A stretch of 64,000 bases of DNA. It comes from Corallococcus soli. GTDB lineage: Bacteria; Myxococcota; Myxococcia; Myxococcales; Myxococcaceae. Positions 48,613 to 56,277 of the stretch are shown piece after piece. The notes beneath the pieces are model-generated. The model made no database searches, had not been told where the DNA came from, and worked only from the letters and a program-made list of their open reading frames with translations. Location: positions 248,001 through 312,000 of the forward strand of contig NZ_JAAIYO010000003.1 in NCBI RefSeq assembly GCF_014930455.1, written 5' to 3'. Made by a program: the position numbers and the translations under genes. Each line of letters opens with the position of its first letter. Positions within the stretch are counted from its first letter, which is position 1.

Positions 48613-49436
48613 GCGCGCCCATGCTGATCACCGCGGCCATGGTGGGCGCGGAGACGACGCGCGAGCAGACGCCCTACCTGCCCATCACCGCGGAGGAGAT
48701 CGCGGAGGACGCGGTGAAGTGCCGCGAGGCGGGCGCCGCGATGGTGCACCTGCACGTGCGCACGGCGGACGGCAAGCCGTCCCAGGACGCGGAGCTGTTC
48801 CGCGCGGCCATCCGGGCCATCCGCAAGCGCACCGACGTGCTCATCCAGACGTCCACGGGCGGCGCGGTGGGCATGGACGTGGACGAGCGCTGCGGCGCGC
48901 TCACGCTCACCGGCGCGGACCGGCCGGACATGGCCACGCTCACGACGGGCACGGTGAACTTCGGGGAAGAGGTGTTCTGGAACCCCAGGCCGCTGGTGCG
49001 CGACATCGCGAAGCGCATCCGCGCCATCGGCCTGCGGCCGGAGCTGGAGTGCTTCGACGTGGGGATGATCGACGAGGCGCGCTACCTGGCGAAGGAGGGC
49101 CTGGTGGAGCTGCCGGCGCACTTCGACTTCGTGCTGGGCGTGCCGGGCACGTTGCAGGCGCGGCCGGAGGTGCTGGACTTCATGATCGCCTCGCTGCCGG
49201 AGGGCTGCACCTGGACGGTGGCGGGCGTGGGCCGTCAGCAGCTCCCGTTCGTGGACGAGGCCGCGAAGCGCGGCGGCAACGCGCGCGTGGGCCTGGAGGA
49301 CAACATCTACCTGTCCAAGGGCGTGCTCGCGAAGGGCAACCATGAGCTGGTGGCGGAGGCCGCGAAGCGCGCCCGTGCCCACGGCCGTGAAATCGCGACC
49401 CCCGAGCAGGCCCGGCAGCTCCTGCGCCTGGGCTGA
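48609..49436 (+). CDS. kce: 3-keto-5-aminohexanoate cleavage enzyme
   Basis: A 275-residue zinc enzyme of the BKACE family. Kce condenses 3-keto-5-aminohexanoate with acetyl-CoA and splits it into 3-aminobutyryl-CoA and acetoacetate. The metal motif MVHLHVR (HxH) and the C-terminal [12 protein letters not shown] are visible. The GTG at 48609 overlaps kal, and a hairpin terminator follows the stop. The BKACE family has several substrates; operon context fixes the call. Confidence 0.92.
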   Translation: MSAPMLITAAMVGAETTREQTPYLPITAEEIAEDAVKCREAGAAMVHLHVRTADGKPSQDAELFRAAIRAIRKRTDVLIQTSTGGAVGMDVDERCGALTLTGADRPDMATLTTGTVNFGEEVFWNPRPLVRDIAKRIRAIGLRPELECFDVGMIDEARYLAKEGLVELPAHFDFVLGVPGTLQARPEVLDFMIASLPEGCTWTVAGVGRQQLPFVDEAAKRGGNARVGLEDNIYLSKGVLAKGNHELVAEAAKRARAHGREIATPEQARQLLRLG

Positions 49437-49457
49437 GCCGGTTCGACGTGAACGCGC

Positions 49458-49490
49458 GGCCCGGGTGCGGTGGACGCCCCGGGCCTTCGT
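49458..49490. terminator. Terminator between kce and the FAD monooxygenase
   Basis: GGCCCGGG (49458-49465) and CCCGGGCC (49478-49485) form an 8-bp stem followed by a T-rich stretch (TTCGTGTTT) on the plus strand. It ends the kam operon and may also serve the convergent monooxygenase gene. Confidence 0.7.
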
Positions 49491-49502
49491 GTTTCTAGAG
49501 CC

Positions 49503-50966
49503 TCAGGCAGCCCACGCCCAGCCCACGTGGCCGTCGGGCCGCACCAACATGCCTCCCACGCCCTGGAGCTCCTCGCGGCCGGCGGGGGCCCGCGCGCGCA
49601 GGTGCATGACGTTCGACGGCCATCCCGGTTCCCAGCGGGGCGGGGTGTCTGGCTGCTCGCGCAGGCCCAGCAACAGCCACCGGCCCGGGTGCAGCGCGGA
49701 GTAGAGCGGCACGTCCGTGCCGTCGTCCTGGCGGAGCTCCAGATCAACCAGCCGGCGTCCGCTCCATCCGGGCAACAGCGGGGTGTCCACCTGGGGCTCC
49801 GGGACGTCCAGCGCCCCGTAGCCCACGTCGAGCGCGCTGATGGCGTCAGCGAACTCCCGGTTGAGCTTCGGTGCCCGCAGCAGCTCGCTCATCATCGCGC
49901 GCAGGGCCAGGGTCTCCTGCGTGGCGCCCATGAGCGCGGTCTGCGCCAGCGTGTTGCGGATGAGCGCATCGCCCACGGGACGACGCTCGCGCGTGTAGCT
50001 GTCCAGCAGCGCGTCCGGCGCGCCGGCCTTCACCACCGCCGCGAGCTTCCACCCCAGGTTCATCGCATCCTGGAGGCCGACGTTGAGCCCCTGGCCGCCG
50101 GCTGGAAAGTGCATGTGCGCGGCATCCCCCGCGAGCAGTACGCGTCCGTCGCGATACCGGTCCGCGAGCCGCGTCTCGTTGCCGAAGCGGGACAGCCACC
50201 GGGGATCCTTCATCCCAAAGTCCGTGCCGGCGATGCGCGCGCAGCTCTCCCGCAGCTCGTCCAGCGTGACGGGCTCCCGGAGCGGCACGCCTTCCCGGAG
50301 CGGATCATTGATGACGATGCGATGGACGCCCGGGGCCATGGGCACCACCATCACGCCACCGTGAGGGTTCACGATGCCGAGGGCTGGCTGCGTGGGCGGC
50401 GCGCCGAGCACCACGTCCCCCAGCACCGCCGTGCGCGTCACCTCCGTCCCTGGGAATGGGATGCCCGCCAGCTGCCGCACCGCGCTCCGGGCGCCGTCCG
50501 CCCCCACCACGAAGCGCGCGCGCCGCCGGAACGCCCCCGCGTCCGACGTGCCCTCCAGCGCCACGCCCTCCTCGTCCTGGCGCAGCGCCTCCACGGTATG
50601 GCCCCGGAGCACGGCCACGCCCAGCTCCCGGGCCCGCGCCTCCAGCAGCGCCTCCGTCACGGCCTGCGGGATGAACAGCGTGTAGGGGAAGCGCGTGTCC
50701 AGCACGCTGAAGTCCAGGCGCGTGTCCAGCATCGCGAAGTGCCCGGTGGGCAGCGGCCGTCCCCGCTCCAGGAACCGCGCCTCCATTCCGCGCAGCGCCA
50801 GCACCTCCAGCGAACGCGGATGCAGCGTCAGCGCCCGCGACTCGCGCACGGGCTCCGCGCGCCGCTCCAGCACCTGGACGCGCACCCCCGCCAGCGCCAG
50901 CTCGCACGCCAACAGCAGCCCGGTGGGACCGCCTCCCACCACGGCGACATCGAGGACTTCCGCCAT
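49503..50966 (-). CDS. FAD-dependent aromatic-ring-type monooxygenase
   Basis: A 487-residue group A flavoprotein monooxygenase. The FAD loop VGGGPTGLLLACELA lies at the N-terminus, the DG motif is VVGADGARSAVR and the GD motif is LAGDAAHMHFPAGGQGLNVG. A C-terminal thioredoxin-like tail is present. The family hydroxylates phenols, polyketides or, in TetX-like members, antibiotics. AGGAGG precedes the ATG. It is divergent from a TetR regulator, with two operators between them, so it is likely induced by its substrate or a related compound. Confidence 0.92.
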   Translation of the reverse strand: MAEVLDVAVVGGGPTGLLLACELALAGVRVQVLERRAEPVRESRALTLHPRSLEVLALRGMEARFLERGRPLPTGHFAMLDTRLDFSVLDTRFPYTLFIPQAVTEALLEARARELGVAVLRGHTVEALRQDEEGVALEGTSDAGAFRRRARFVVGADGARSAVRQLAGIPFPGTEVTRTAVLGDVVLGAPPTQPALGIVNPHGGVMVVPMAPGVHRIVINDPLREGVPLREPVTLDELRESCARIAGTDFGMKDPRWLSRFGNETRLADRYRDGRVLLAGDAAHMHFPAGGQGLNVGLQDAMNLGWKLAAVVKAGAPDALLDSYTRERRPVGDALIRNTLAQTALMGATQETLALRAMMSELLRAPKLNREFADAISALDVGYGALDVPEPQVDTPLLPGWSGRRLVDLELRQDDGTDVPLYSALHPGRWLLLGLREQPDTPPRWEPGWPSNVMHLRARAPAGREELQGVGGMLVRPDGHVGWAWAA

Positions 50967-50993
50967 GACCGACCTCCTGCCCGAAGGCTCAAA

Positions 50994-51006
50994 CTAACGT
51001 TGTTAG
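50994..51006. promoter_or_regulatory. TetR-type operator 1
   Basis: CTAACGTTGTTAG, a palindrome with CTAAC/GTTAG arms and a 3-bp centre. It lies between the monooxygenase and TetR genes, 28 bp from the monooxygenase start. Confidence 0.8.
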
Positions 51007-51013
51007 GGATCGT

Positions 51014-51026
51014 CTAACGGTGTTAG
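51014..51026. promoter_or_regulatory. TetR-type operator 2
   Basis: CTAACGGTGTTAG has the same arms as operator 1 and lies 20 bp (two helical turns) from it centre to centre. It sits 30 bp before the TetR start, so the regulator probably represses itself as well as the monooxygenase. Confidence 0.8.
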
Positions 51027-51056
51027 TTTGTCAAGTCAGCGAGGGACGACCGGGGC

Positions 51057-51683
51057 ATGCGAATCCAGCGGGAGCAGGTGGTGCGGGCGGCGTGGACGCT
51101 GCTGGATGAGGCGGGCCTGGAGGGTCTGACGATGCGCCTGCTGGCGAAGGCGCTCTCCATCCAGGCGCCGTCGCTCTACTGGCACTTCCCGGGCAAGCAG
51201 GCCCTGCTGGACGCGATGGCGGACACGTTGATCCAGGACGTGGCGCGGACGCTGACGGCGGACTCGCCCTGGGAGACGGTGGTGCGCACCCTGGCGGGGG
51301 ACCTGCGGCGCGCGTTCCTCCAGCACCGGGATGGCGCCCGCGTCTACGCCGGCACCTTCGTCGTGTCCGAGCACACGCTGCGCGTCAGCGACACCGTCAT
51401 CGGTTCGCTGGGCCGGGCGGGGCTGGGGCCGCGCGAGGCGGGCTGGGCGGCGTTCACCGTGCTCGACTACGTGCTGGGCTTCACCATCGAGGAGCAGGGC
51501 TTCACCGCGCAGGGCGCGGAGACGGCGGAGCGGGCAGGGGCCCTGCGGGAGCTGGCCTCGGCGCGCTACCCCCACGCGGCCGGCGCGGTGGACGCCATCC
51601 TCGACCACGACTTCGACCGCCGCTTCGACTTCGGCCTGGAGCTGCTCGTCGTCGGGATTCGCGCACGGCTGCCGGCTCCGTAG
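51057..51683 (+). CDS. TetR-family repressor
   Basis: A 208-residue regulator. The N-terminal helix-turn-helix reads LTMRLLAKALSIQAPSLYWH followed by FPGKQALLDAM, typical of TetR, and the C-terminal part fits the tetracycline-repressor-like ligand domain. It should bind the two CTAAC-N3-GTTAG sites upstream. It lies back to back with the FAD monooxygenase in the layout of tetR/tet-type pairs. The ligand is unknown. Confidence 0.93.
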   Translation: MRIQREQVVRAAWTLLDEAGLEGLTMRLLAKALSIQAPSLYWHFPGKQALLDAMADTLIQDVARTLTADSPWETVVRTLAGDLRRAFLQHRDGARVYAGTFVVSEHTLRVSDTVIGSLGRAGLGPREAGWAAFTVLDYVLGFTIEEQGFTAQGAETAERAGALRELASARYPHAAGAVDAILDHDFDRRFDFGLELLVVGIRARLPAP

Positions 51684-51693
51684 CGAAGAGCGA

Positions 51694-51744
51694 GGCCTGA
51701 CGGCCCGCGCCATGAGCGCGCGTCCCGGGGCTTCGCGTCAGGCC
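51694..51744. terminator. Inverted repeat after the TetR gene
   Basis: GGCCTGACG (51694-51702) and CGTCAGGCC (51736-51744) are exact inverted copies around a 33-base loop, 11 bp past the TetR stop. It could end transcription on both strands. There is no T-run. Confidence 0.45.
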
Positions 51745-51920
51745 GCCGGCTCCGGAGTGGGGCGCCCCGTCAGGAACAATGCTCCCGGTTCGTCACGCTG
51801 CCCGGCACGCAGCCGTTCCCCGCCACCTGCCCGTCATCGCCGCTGTCCGCTCCGGACGGCTCGGGCATCATGCCGCGCATCGCTCCCGGCCTGACGGGAG
51901 CCCACGAGGAGTCCTCGGCG

Positions 51921-52697
51921 ATGGACACGGAGCTGCAAGGCAAGGGTGTGCTGGTGACGGGCGGCGCGGGCGGCATCGGCTCGGCGGTGGTGCGGGCGTT
52001 CGCGGGTGAGGGCGCGAAGGTGGCGGTGCACTACCACCGGAGCCAGGAGAAGGCGGCGGCGCTCGCGCGCGAGGTGGGGGGCACGTCGGTGCGCGCGGAC
52101 CTCACGGTGGAGGCGGAGGTGGATGCGCTGGTGCCCGCCGCGGTGAAGGACCTGGGCCGGCTGGACGTGCTCGTCTGCAACACGGGCGTGTGGCCCGCGC
52201 CGGATGAGCCCGTGTGGAAGATGTCCCTGGAGCGCTGGCGCCGCACGCTGGCGGAGAACCTGGACAGCGTGTTCCTGAGCTGCCGCGCGTTCCTGCGCCA
52301 CGTGGAGACCACCGGCACGGGCACCATCGTCATCATCAGCTCCACGGCGGGCCTCTTCGGTGAGGCGGGCCATACGGACTACGCGGCGGCGAAGGGCGCG
52401 CTCGCGAGCGGCTTCGTCAAGAGCCTGAAGAACGAGCTGCACCGCATCGCGCCCATGGGCCGCGTCAACGTGGTGTGCCCCGGCTGGACGGCGGTGGACC
52501 GCAACCGCGACAAGCTGGGGGATCCGAACTTCGTCGGCCGCGTCACGCGGACGATGCCGCTGCGCAAGGTGGGGCAGCCAGAGGACGTGGCGCGGGTGGT
52601 GGTGACGCTCGCGTCGGACCGCATCTCCGGACACGTGACGGGAGAGGTCGTCACGGTGGCGGGGGGCATGGAAGGCAGGGTGTTGCATGAAGGCTGA
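51921..52697 (+). CDS. Short-chain dehydrogenase/reductase (FabG-like)
   Basis: A 258-residue SDR. The cofactor loop VTGGAGGIG, the catalytic Ser strand VIISSTAG and the Y-x3-K pair in [10 protein letters not shown] are all present, so it should be an active NAD(P)-dependent oxidoreductase of the 3-oxoacyl-ACP-reductase-like group. The ATG at 51921 follows GAGGAG and gives the usual SDR N-terminus; in-frame residues back to 51870 are a shadow. It overlaps the methyltransferase gene by 11 bp. The substrate is unknown. Confidence 0.9.
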   Translation: MDTELQGKGVLVTGGAGGIGSAVVRAFAGEGAKVAVHYHRSQEKAAALAREVGGTSVRADLTVEAEVDALVPAAVKDLGRLDVLVCNTGVWPAPDEPVWKMSLERWRRTLAENLDSVFLSCRAFLRHVETTGTGTIVIISSTAGLFGEAGHTDYAAAKGALASGFVKSLKNELHRIAPMGRVNVVCPGWTAVDRNRDKLGDPNFVGRVTRTMPLRKVGQPEDVARVVVTLASDRISGHVTGEVVTVAGGMEGRVLHEG

Positions 52698-53481
52698 CGT
52701 GGACGTGCGGACGTACAACCGCGAGGCGTGGAACGGCGAGGTGGGCCGAGGCAACAGGTGGACCCTGCCCGTGTCGCCGGAGGTCGTCGCCGCCGCGCGC
52801 AAGGGCGACTGGAGCGTGGTGCTCACGCCCACGAAGCCCGTGCCGCGCGAGTGGTTCGGGGACCTGGCGGGCAAGGACGTGCTGGGGCTCGCGAGCGCGG
52901 GCGGTCAGCAGTGTCCGGTGCTCGCGGCGGCGGGGGCGCGCGTCACCGTGTTCGACAACTCGCCCGCGCAGCTCGGGCAGGACCGGCAGGTGGCCGAGCG
53001 CGAGGGCCTGACGCTGAAGCTCGTGGAGGGCGACATGAAGGACCTGTCCGCCTTCGCCGACGGAAGCTTCGACCTCATCTTCCACCCGTGCTCCAACTGC
53101 TTCGTGGACGCCATCCTGCCCGTGTGGCGTGAGGCCTACCGCGTGCTGCGGCCCGGCGGCGCGCTCCTGGCGGGCATCTGCAACCCGGTCCGCTACCTCT
53201 TCGATCCGGCGCAGGAGGAGCAGGGCGTGCTGCGGCTCAAGTACAAGATGCCGTACTCGGACTTCACCAGCCTCACCGACGAGGAGCGCCGCCGCTACAC
53301 CGACAAGGACGAGCCCATGTGCGTGGGGCACTCGCTGGAGGATCAGCTGGGCGGACAACTGGCCGCGGGCTTCGTGCTCACCCACCTCTTCGAGGACAAG
53401 TTCGAGGAGCAGGACCTGCTCTCCACGCACCTGCCCACGTTCATGGCCACGCGCGCGGTGAAGCCACCCCTGCGTCCGTGA
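52687..53481 (+). CDS. Class I SAM-dependent methyltransferase
   Basis: A 264-residue methyltransferase. The SAM loop [20 protein letters not shown], the acidic strand VTVFDNS and the motif [12 protein letters not shown] fit the Methyltransf_11 group. It overlaps the SDR gene, so the two probably act together. The acceptor is unknown. A long hairpin follows 35 bp later. Confidence 0.87.
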   Translation: MKADVDVRTYNREAWNGEVGRGNRWTLPVSPEVVAAARKGDWSVVLTPTKPVPREWFGDLAGKDVLGLASAGGQQCPVLAAAGARVTVFDNSPAQLGQDRQVAEREGLTLKLVEGDMKDLSAFADGSFDLIFHPCSNCFVDAILPVWREAYRVLRPGGALLAGICNPVRYLFDPAQEEQGVLRLKYKMPYSDFTSLTDEERRRYTDKDEPMCVGHSLEDQLGGQLAAGFVLTHLFEDKFEEQDLLSTHLPTFMATRAVKPPLRP

Positions 53482-53516
53482 CGCGGATGTGCGTTGCGCT
53501 CCAGCGCTGAAAACGC

Positions 53517-53561
53517 CTACAGGGGGGAGTCCGGGTCCGCCCGGACATCCCCCCTTTGTAG
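53517..53561 (+). terminator. Long near-perfect hairpin abutting the next ribosome site
   Basis: CTACA, GGGGGG and GTCCGGG pair in turn with CCCGGAC, CCCCCC and TGTAG around a TCCG loop, with small bulges. The 3' arm contains CCCCCCTTTGTAG, and the ribosome site of the following gene (AGGAG) overlaps its foot. It may end the SDR-methyltransferase transcript, or be a structured leader of the lipoprotein gene, whose ATG is only 10 bp away. Confidence 0.65.
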
Positions 53562-53570
53562 GAGTCACCC

Positions 53571-54122
53571 ATGAAGTGGTCCCTGAATCTCTCCGCCCTG
53601 CTGCTCGCGGGCGTTTCCGTTCTCGGTCTGGGCTGTGAAGGCGCGGGTGCGCGCGATCCGCTGAACGCCATCGAGGCGGGCGCGCAGGTGTCCGTGGAGC
53701 CTCGGCTCGCGCAGGTGGAGCAGGGCGCGGTGGGCGACACGTTCCTGCGCTGTACGCAGCCGCAGGACGGTTCGTACCTGGAGGTCGTGCAGACGGCGAC
53801 GGGCTACGAGGCGGCCACGGTGACGGAGGCGTACGATCCGTGGGATTGCCGCTGCACGTACCTGAAGCGCGTGGTGCTGGGGCAGTACACCCGCTGCAAC
53901 CGCTCCACGGTGGACCCGCGCATCCTGAACTGCTTCCGCATCGAGCCTGGCGGCACGACGGGCAAGGTGGTGCTGTCCACCACGCGCGTGCAGAAGACGC
54001 AGATGGTCATCGGTGGCACGCAGACGGTGTCGTACTCGGAGCTGAGCATCGCGGCCATCAACCAGGACCCGGGCCAGACGCCGCGCAAGGACTTCACCTA
54101 CAACCTGTCGGACTGCCAGTAG
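53571..54122 (+). CDS. Hypothetical lipoprotein with six or more cysteines
   Basis: A 183-residue exported protein. A signal peptide ends in the lipobox LGLGC. The mature chain has further cysteines (LRCTQ, WDCRCTY, RCNRS, NCFRI and a C-terminal DCQ), which suggests disulphides. No family is recognised. It is well expressed in appearance: a clean AGGAG and strong hairpins on both sides, so it is probably a single-gene transcript. Confidence 0.75.
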   Translation: MKWSLNLSALLLAGVSVLGLGCEGAGARDPLNAIEAGAQVSVEPRLAQVEQGAVGDTFLRCTQPQDGSYLEVVQTATGYEAATVTEAYDPWDCRCTYLKRVVLGQYTRCNRSTVDPRILNCFRIEPGGTTGKVVLSTTRVQKTQMVIGGTQTVSYSELSIAAINQDPGQTPRKDFTYNLSDCQ

Positions 54123-54180
54123 TCCCGGCCGTCCGGAGCGGGATTTAACCTTCCGCCGGCTCCGGGGTTCTTGAGGACAG

Positions 54181-54226
54181 GCGCGACGGAAGCAGGCCTG
54201 CCCGGCTGCCTTCCGTCGCGCTTTCT
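54181..54226 (+). terminator. Intrinsic terminator after the cysteine-rich lipoprotein
   Basis: GCGCGACGGAAG (54181-54192) and CTTCCGTCGCGC (54210-54221) form a perfect 12-bp stem, extended inwards by GCAG/CTGC pairing and followed by TTTCT. This is the clearest intrinsic terminator in the window. Confidence 0.85.
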
Positions 54227-54250
54227 GACCCGAACCTGGAGTCCACCACC

Positions 54251-54643
54251 ATGTCGCTGAAGTCCATTCTTCGCGGTACCGCCGTCGCCACGCTGCTGCT
54301 CGCCGTGCCCGTGTTCGCGCAGACGGCCCCCACGCCCGAGTCCGCGCCCCAGAAGTCCGGCCCGTGCGAGAAGGGCCACCGTGGCAAGCACGGCGGTGGT
54401 GGCCACAAGTTCGGCCGCATGGAGAAGCGGCTGGACAAGCAGGTCGCCGAGGGCCGCCTCTCCCAGGCCCAGGCTGACGGCTTCAAGGCTGAAGCCAAGG
54501 CCCTGCACGAGGAGATGAAGGCCGCCCGCGCCGCCGCCAACGGCCAGGTGGATGAAGCCCAGCGCTCGCAGTTCAAGGAGCGCCGCCGCGCGCTGAAGGA
54601 GAAGATCAAGGCGGCGCTGGCGCCCACGCAGCAGGGCGCCTGA
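54251..54643 (+). CDS. Small periplasmic His/Gly-rich helical protein
   Basis: A 130-residue exported protein. The signal peptide ends near VFAQ. The mature part starts with a His/Gly/Lys patch (EKGHRGKHGGGGHKFGRM) that could bind metal, followed by a long charged helix (residues about 57-125), like small Spy/CpxP-like or coiled-coil periplasmic proteins, though no LTxxQ repeat is clear. Function unknown. Confidence 0.72.
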   Translation: MSLKSILRGTAVATLLLAVPVFAQTAPTPESAPQKSGPCEKGHRGKHGGGGHKFGRMEKRLDKQVAEGRLSQAQADGFKAEAKALHEEMKAARAAANGQVDEAQRSQFKERRRALKEKIKAALAPTQQGA

Positions 54644-54722
54644 GGTTCGCGGTGGCTGGGGCGCGTGACGAAGGGGACCGGTTGGCGCAGACTGACCGGG
54701 CCCCCTGTCGCCGGGAGTCCCC

Positions 54723-55664
54723 ATGGTTCGCTGTCTCCTCGTCGCGGTGGTGGTCCTGGCCGCTGGCTGCCGCGCGCACTCGGGCGTGACGCCCGCCACG
54801 GAGGCGAAGGTCGCTGCCCCGGCCGAGGCCGAGAAGCCGATCACGCTGGTGTCGGACGAAGAGCTGCTGCGCGTGCAGAAGCGCGCCCGCTACATCGTCG
54901 CCTCTGAAAAGGGCGCCATCCGCGCCACGGATCTGCTGCTGAAGCGGCCGGACCTGGACCGCGCGCGGATGAACTGGTTCTTCACGGTGCCGCGCGGGAA
55001 CGCCTGGTACACCGTCTTCGGGCGCTTCGACCCCGAGGACACGTTCGTCCCGGCCTACGCGTACCGCGCGCCCATCGAGTTCTCCGCCGAGATGGAGGAC
55101 TTCCCCGTGGCCTCGCTCCCCGAGGGGATGGATGCCGTGGCGCGGGCCGTGAGCGCCGCCAGCGAGCGCGTCTACCAGGTGCATGGGCGCAAGCAGTTGA
55201 ACCCCGTCGTGGTGGAGGAGGACGACGCCATCACCGTCTACGTGCTCCAGGGCTTCGACGACACGAGCCTGTACCTGCTGGGCGGCGACTTCCGCTTCCG
55301 CTTCAGCAAGGACGGCCGCCAGAAGCTCCAGGAGCTGCCCCTGCACCAGGGCCTCATCCCCGTGTCCATCGCGCCGGATGGCGACGGCGAACGGCCGGCC
55401 TTCTCCGCGCACGCGCACGTGCTCTTCCCGGGCCCCATGGAGACGGAGCTCGCGCTGGTGATGCTCTACCCCGTGCTGGGCGGCCTGTTCGTGGGCGCGT
55501 CGGATCAGGACTGCATCTACGCGCTGTCACCCGACGGCACCATCCGCGCGGTGCGCCTGAGTCGCGAGGAGATCCTGCGGGAGCTGCGCTCGGATGGCAC
55601 CTTCGCGCCGCCGTCGTCCCTGGTGCCCTCGAAGGAGGACGGGGACGCGGGCGTGGTGCTCTGA
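54723..55664 (+). CDS. Hypothetical lipoprotein
   Basis: A 313-residue protein with a signal peptide and lipobox LAAGC. The rest is soluble, mixed alpha/beta, with no motif I recognise (RYIVASEKGAIRATDLLLK, NWFFTVPRGNAWYTVFGRF). It is followed by a hairpin, so it is probably monocistronic. Confidence 0.7.
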   Translation: MVRCLLVAVVVLAAGCRAHSGVTPATEAKVAAPAEAEKPITLVSDEELLRVQKRARYIVASEKGAIRATDLLLKRPDLDRARMNWFFTVPRGNAWYTVFGRFDPEDTFVPAYAYRAPIEFSAEMEDFPVASLPEGMDAVARAVSAASERVYQVHGRKQLNPVVVEEDDAITVYVLQGFDDTSLYLLGGDFRFRFSKDGRQKLQELPLHQGLIPVSIAPDGDGERPAFSAHAHVLFPGPMETELALVMLYPVLGGLFVGASDQDCIYALSPDGTIRAVRLSREEILRELRSDGTFAPPSSLVPSKEDGDAGVVL

Positions 55665-55700
55665 ACAACTCCTGCCGTCGCACTGTTGAGCTTCGACCAT

Positions 55701-55735
55701 CCCCTCCACCTGGGCCCCATGGGGCGTGGGTGGGG
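55701..55735 (+). terminator. Hairpin after the 313-residue lipoprotein gene
   Basis: CCCCTCCACC pairs (one bulge) with GTGGGTGGGG around an inner perfect palindrome GCCCCATGGGGC (55714-55725). No T-run. It lies 36 bp past the stop. Confidence 0.5.
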
Positions 55736-55810
55736 AGTGCCTAGAGTGCCGCGCCTCATCTGGCCGCAGGCGCGTGGCTTGCGGTCACGGACACCCGACA
55801 GGAGGACGTG

Positions 55811-56206
55811 ATGGCCTTGCAGAACGACTACCAGGACGTGCTGGACGTGGCGAAGAACGTGGGCGCCAAGGTCGAGACCCGTGAGGAAGGCGGCAAGCTC
55901 ATTATCCAGGGCACGGTGGACCACGCCTTCGACCGCGATCGCATGTGGGATCAGATCAAGGCGAAGCACCCGAAGTGGAGCGAGGAGATCATGGTCAACC
56001 TGACCGTGACCCACGCGGAGCCCTACGGCATCCACACCGTGAAGTCGGGAGACACGCTGGGCAAGCTGGCCCGCGACATCTACGGCGACGCGAAGCTGTA
56101 CCCGAAGATCTTCGAACTCAACAAGGACCAGCTCAAGGACCCGGACAAGATCCAGGTGGGCCAGAAGCTCAAGCTGCCGCCCAAGACGATCGTCAACGTG
56201 GCGTAG
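55811..56206 (+). CDS. LysM-domain protein
   Basis: A 131-residue protein with no signal peptide. The C-terminal 50 residues are a LysM domain (HTVKSGDTLGKLARDIYGDA, then YPKIFELNKDQL and DPDKIQVGQKLKLP), which binds peptidoglycan or chitin-like glycans in most proteins. The first 75 residues resemble the small fold seen before LysM in BON/LysM proteins such as YgaU, which are cytoplasmic or periplasmic stress proteins. GGAGG lies five bases before the ATG at 55811. Confidence 0.82.
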   Translation: MALQNDYQDVLDVAKNVGAKVETREEGGKLIIQGTVDHAFDRDRMWDQIKAKHPKWSEEIMVNLTVTHAEPYGIHTVKSGDTLGKLARDIYGDAKLYPKIFELNKDQLKDPDKIQVGQKLKLPPKTIVNVA

Positions 56207-56227
56207 TCACGCCCCAGGTCGGCGGTG

Positions 56228-56253
56228 GCCTTCCGCGCGGCTTCACGGAAGGC
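56228..56253. terminator. Bidirectional hairpin between LysM and carboxylase genes
   Basis: GCCTTCCG (56228-56235) and CGGAAGGC (56246-56253) form an 8-bp stem with a 10-base loop between two convergent genes. Confidence 0.55.
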
Positions 56254-56277
56254 GACCGTCGGCACCGGGGGGGTGCT

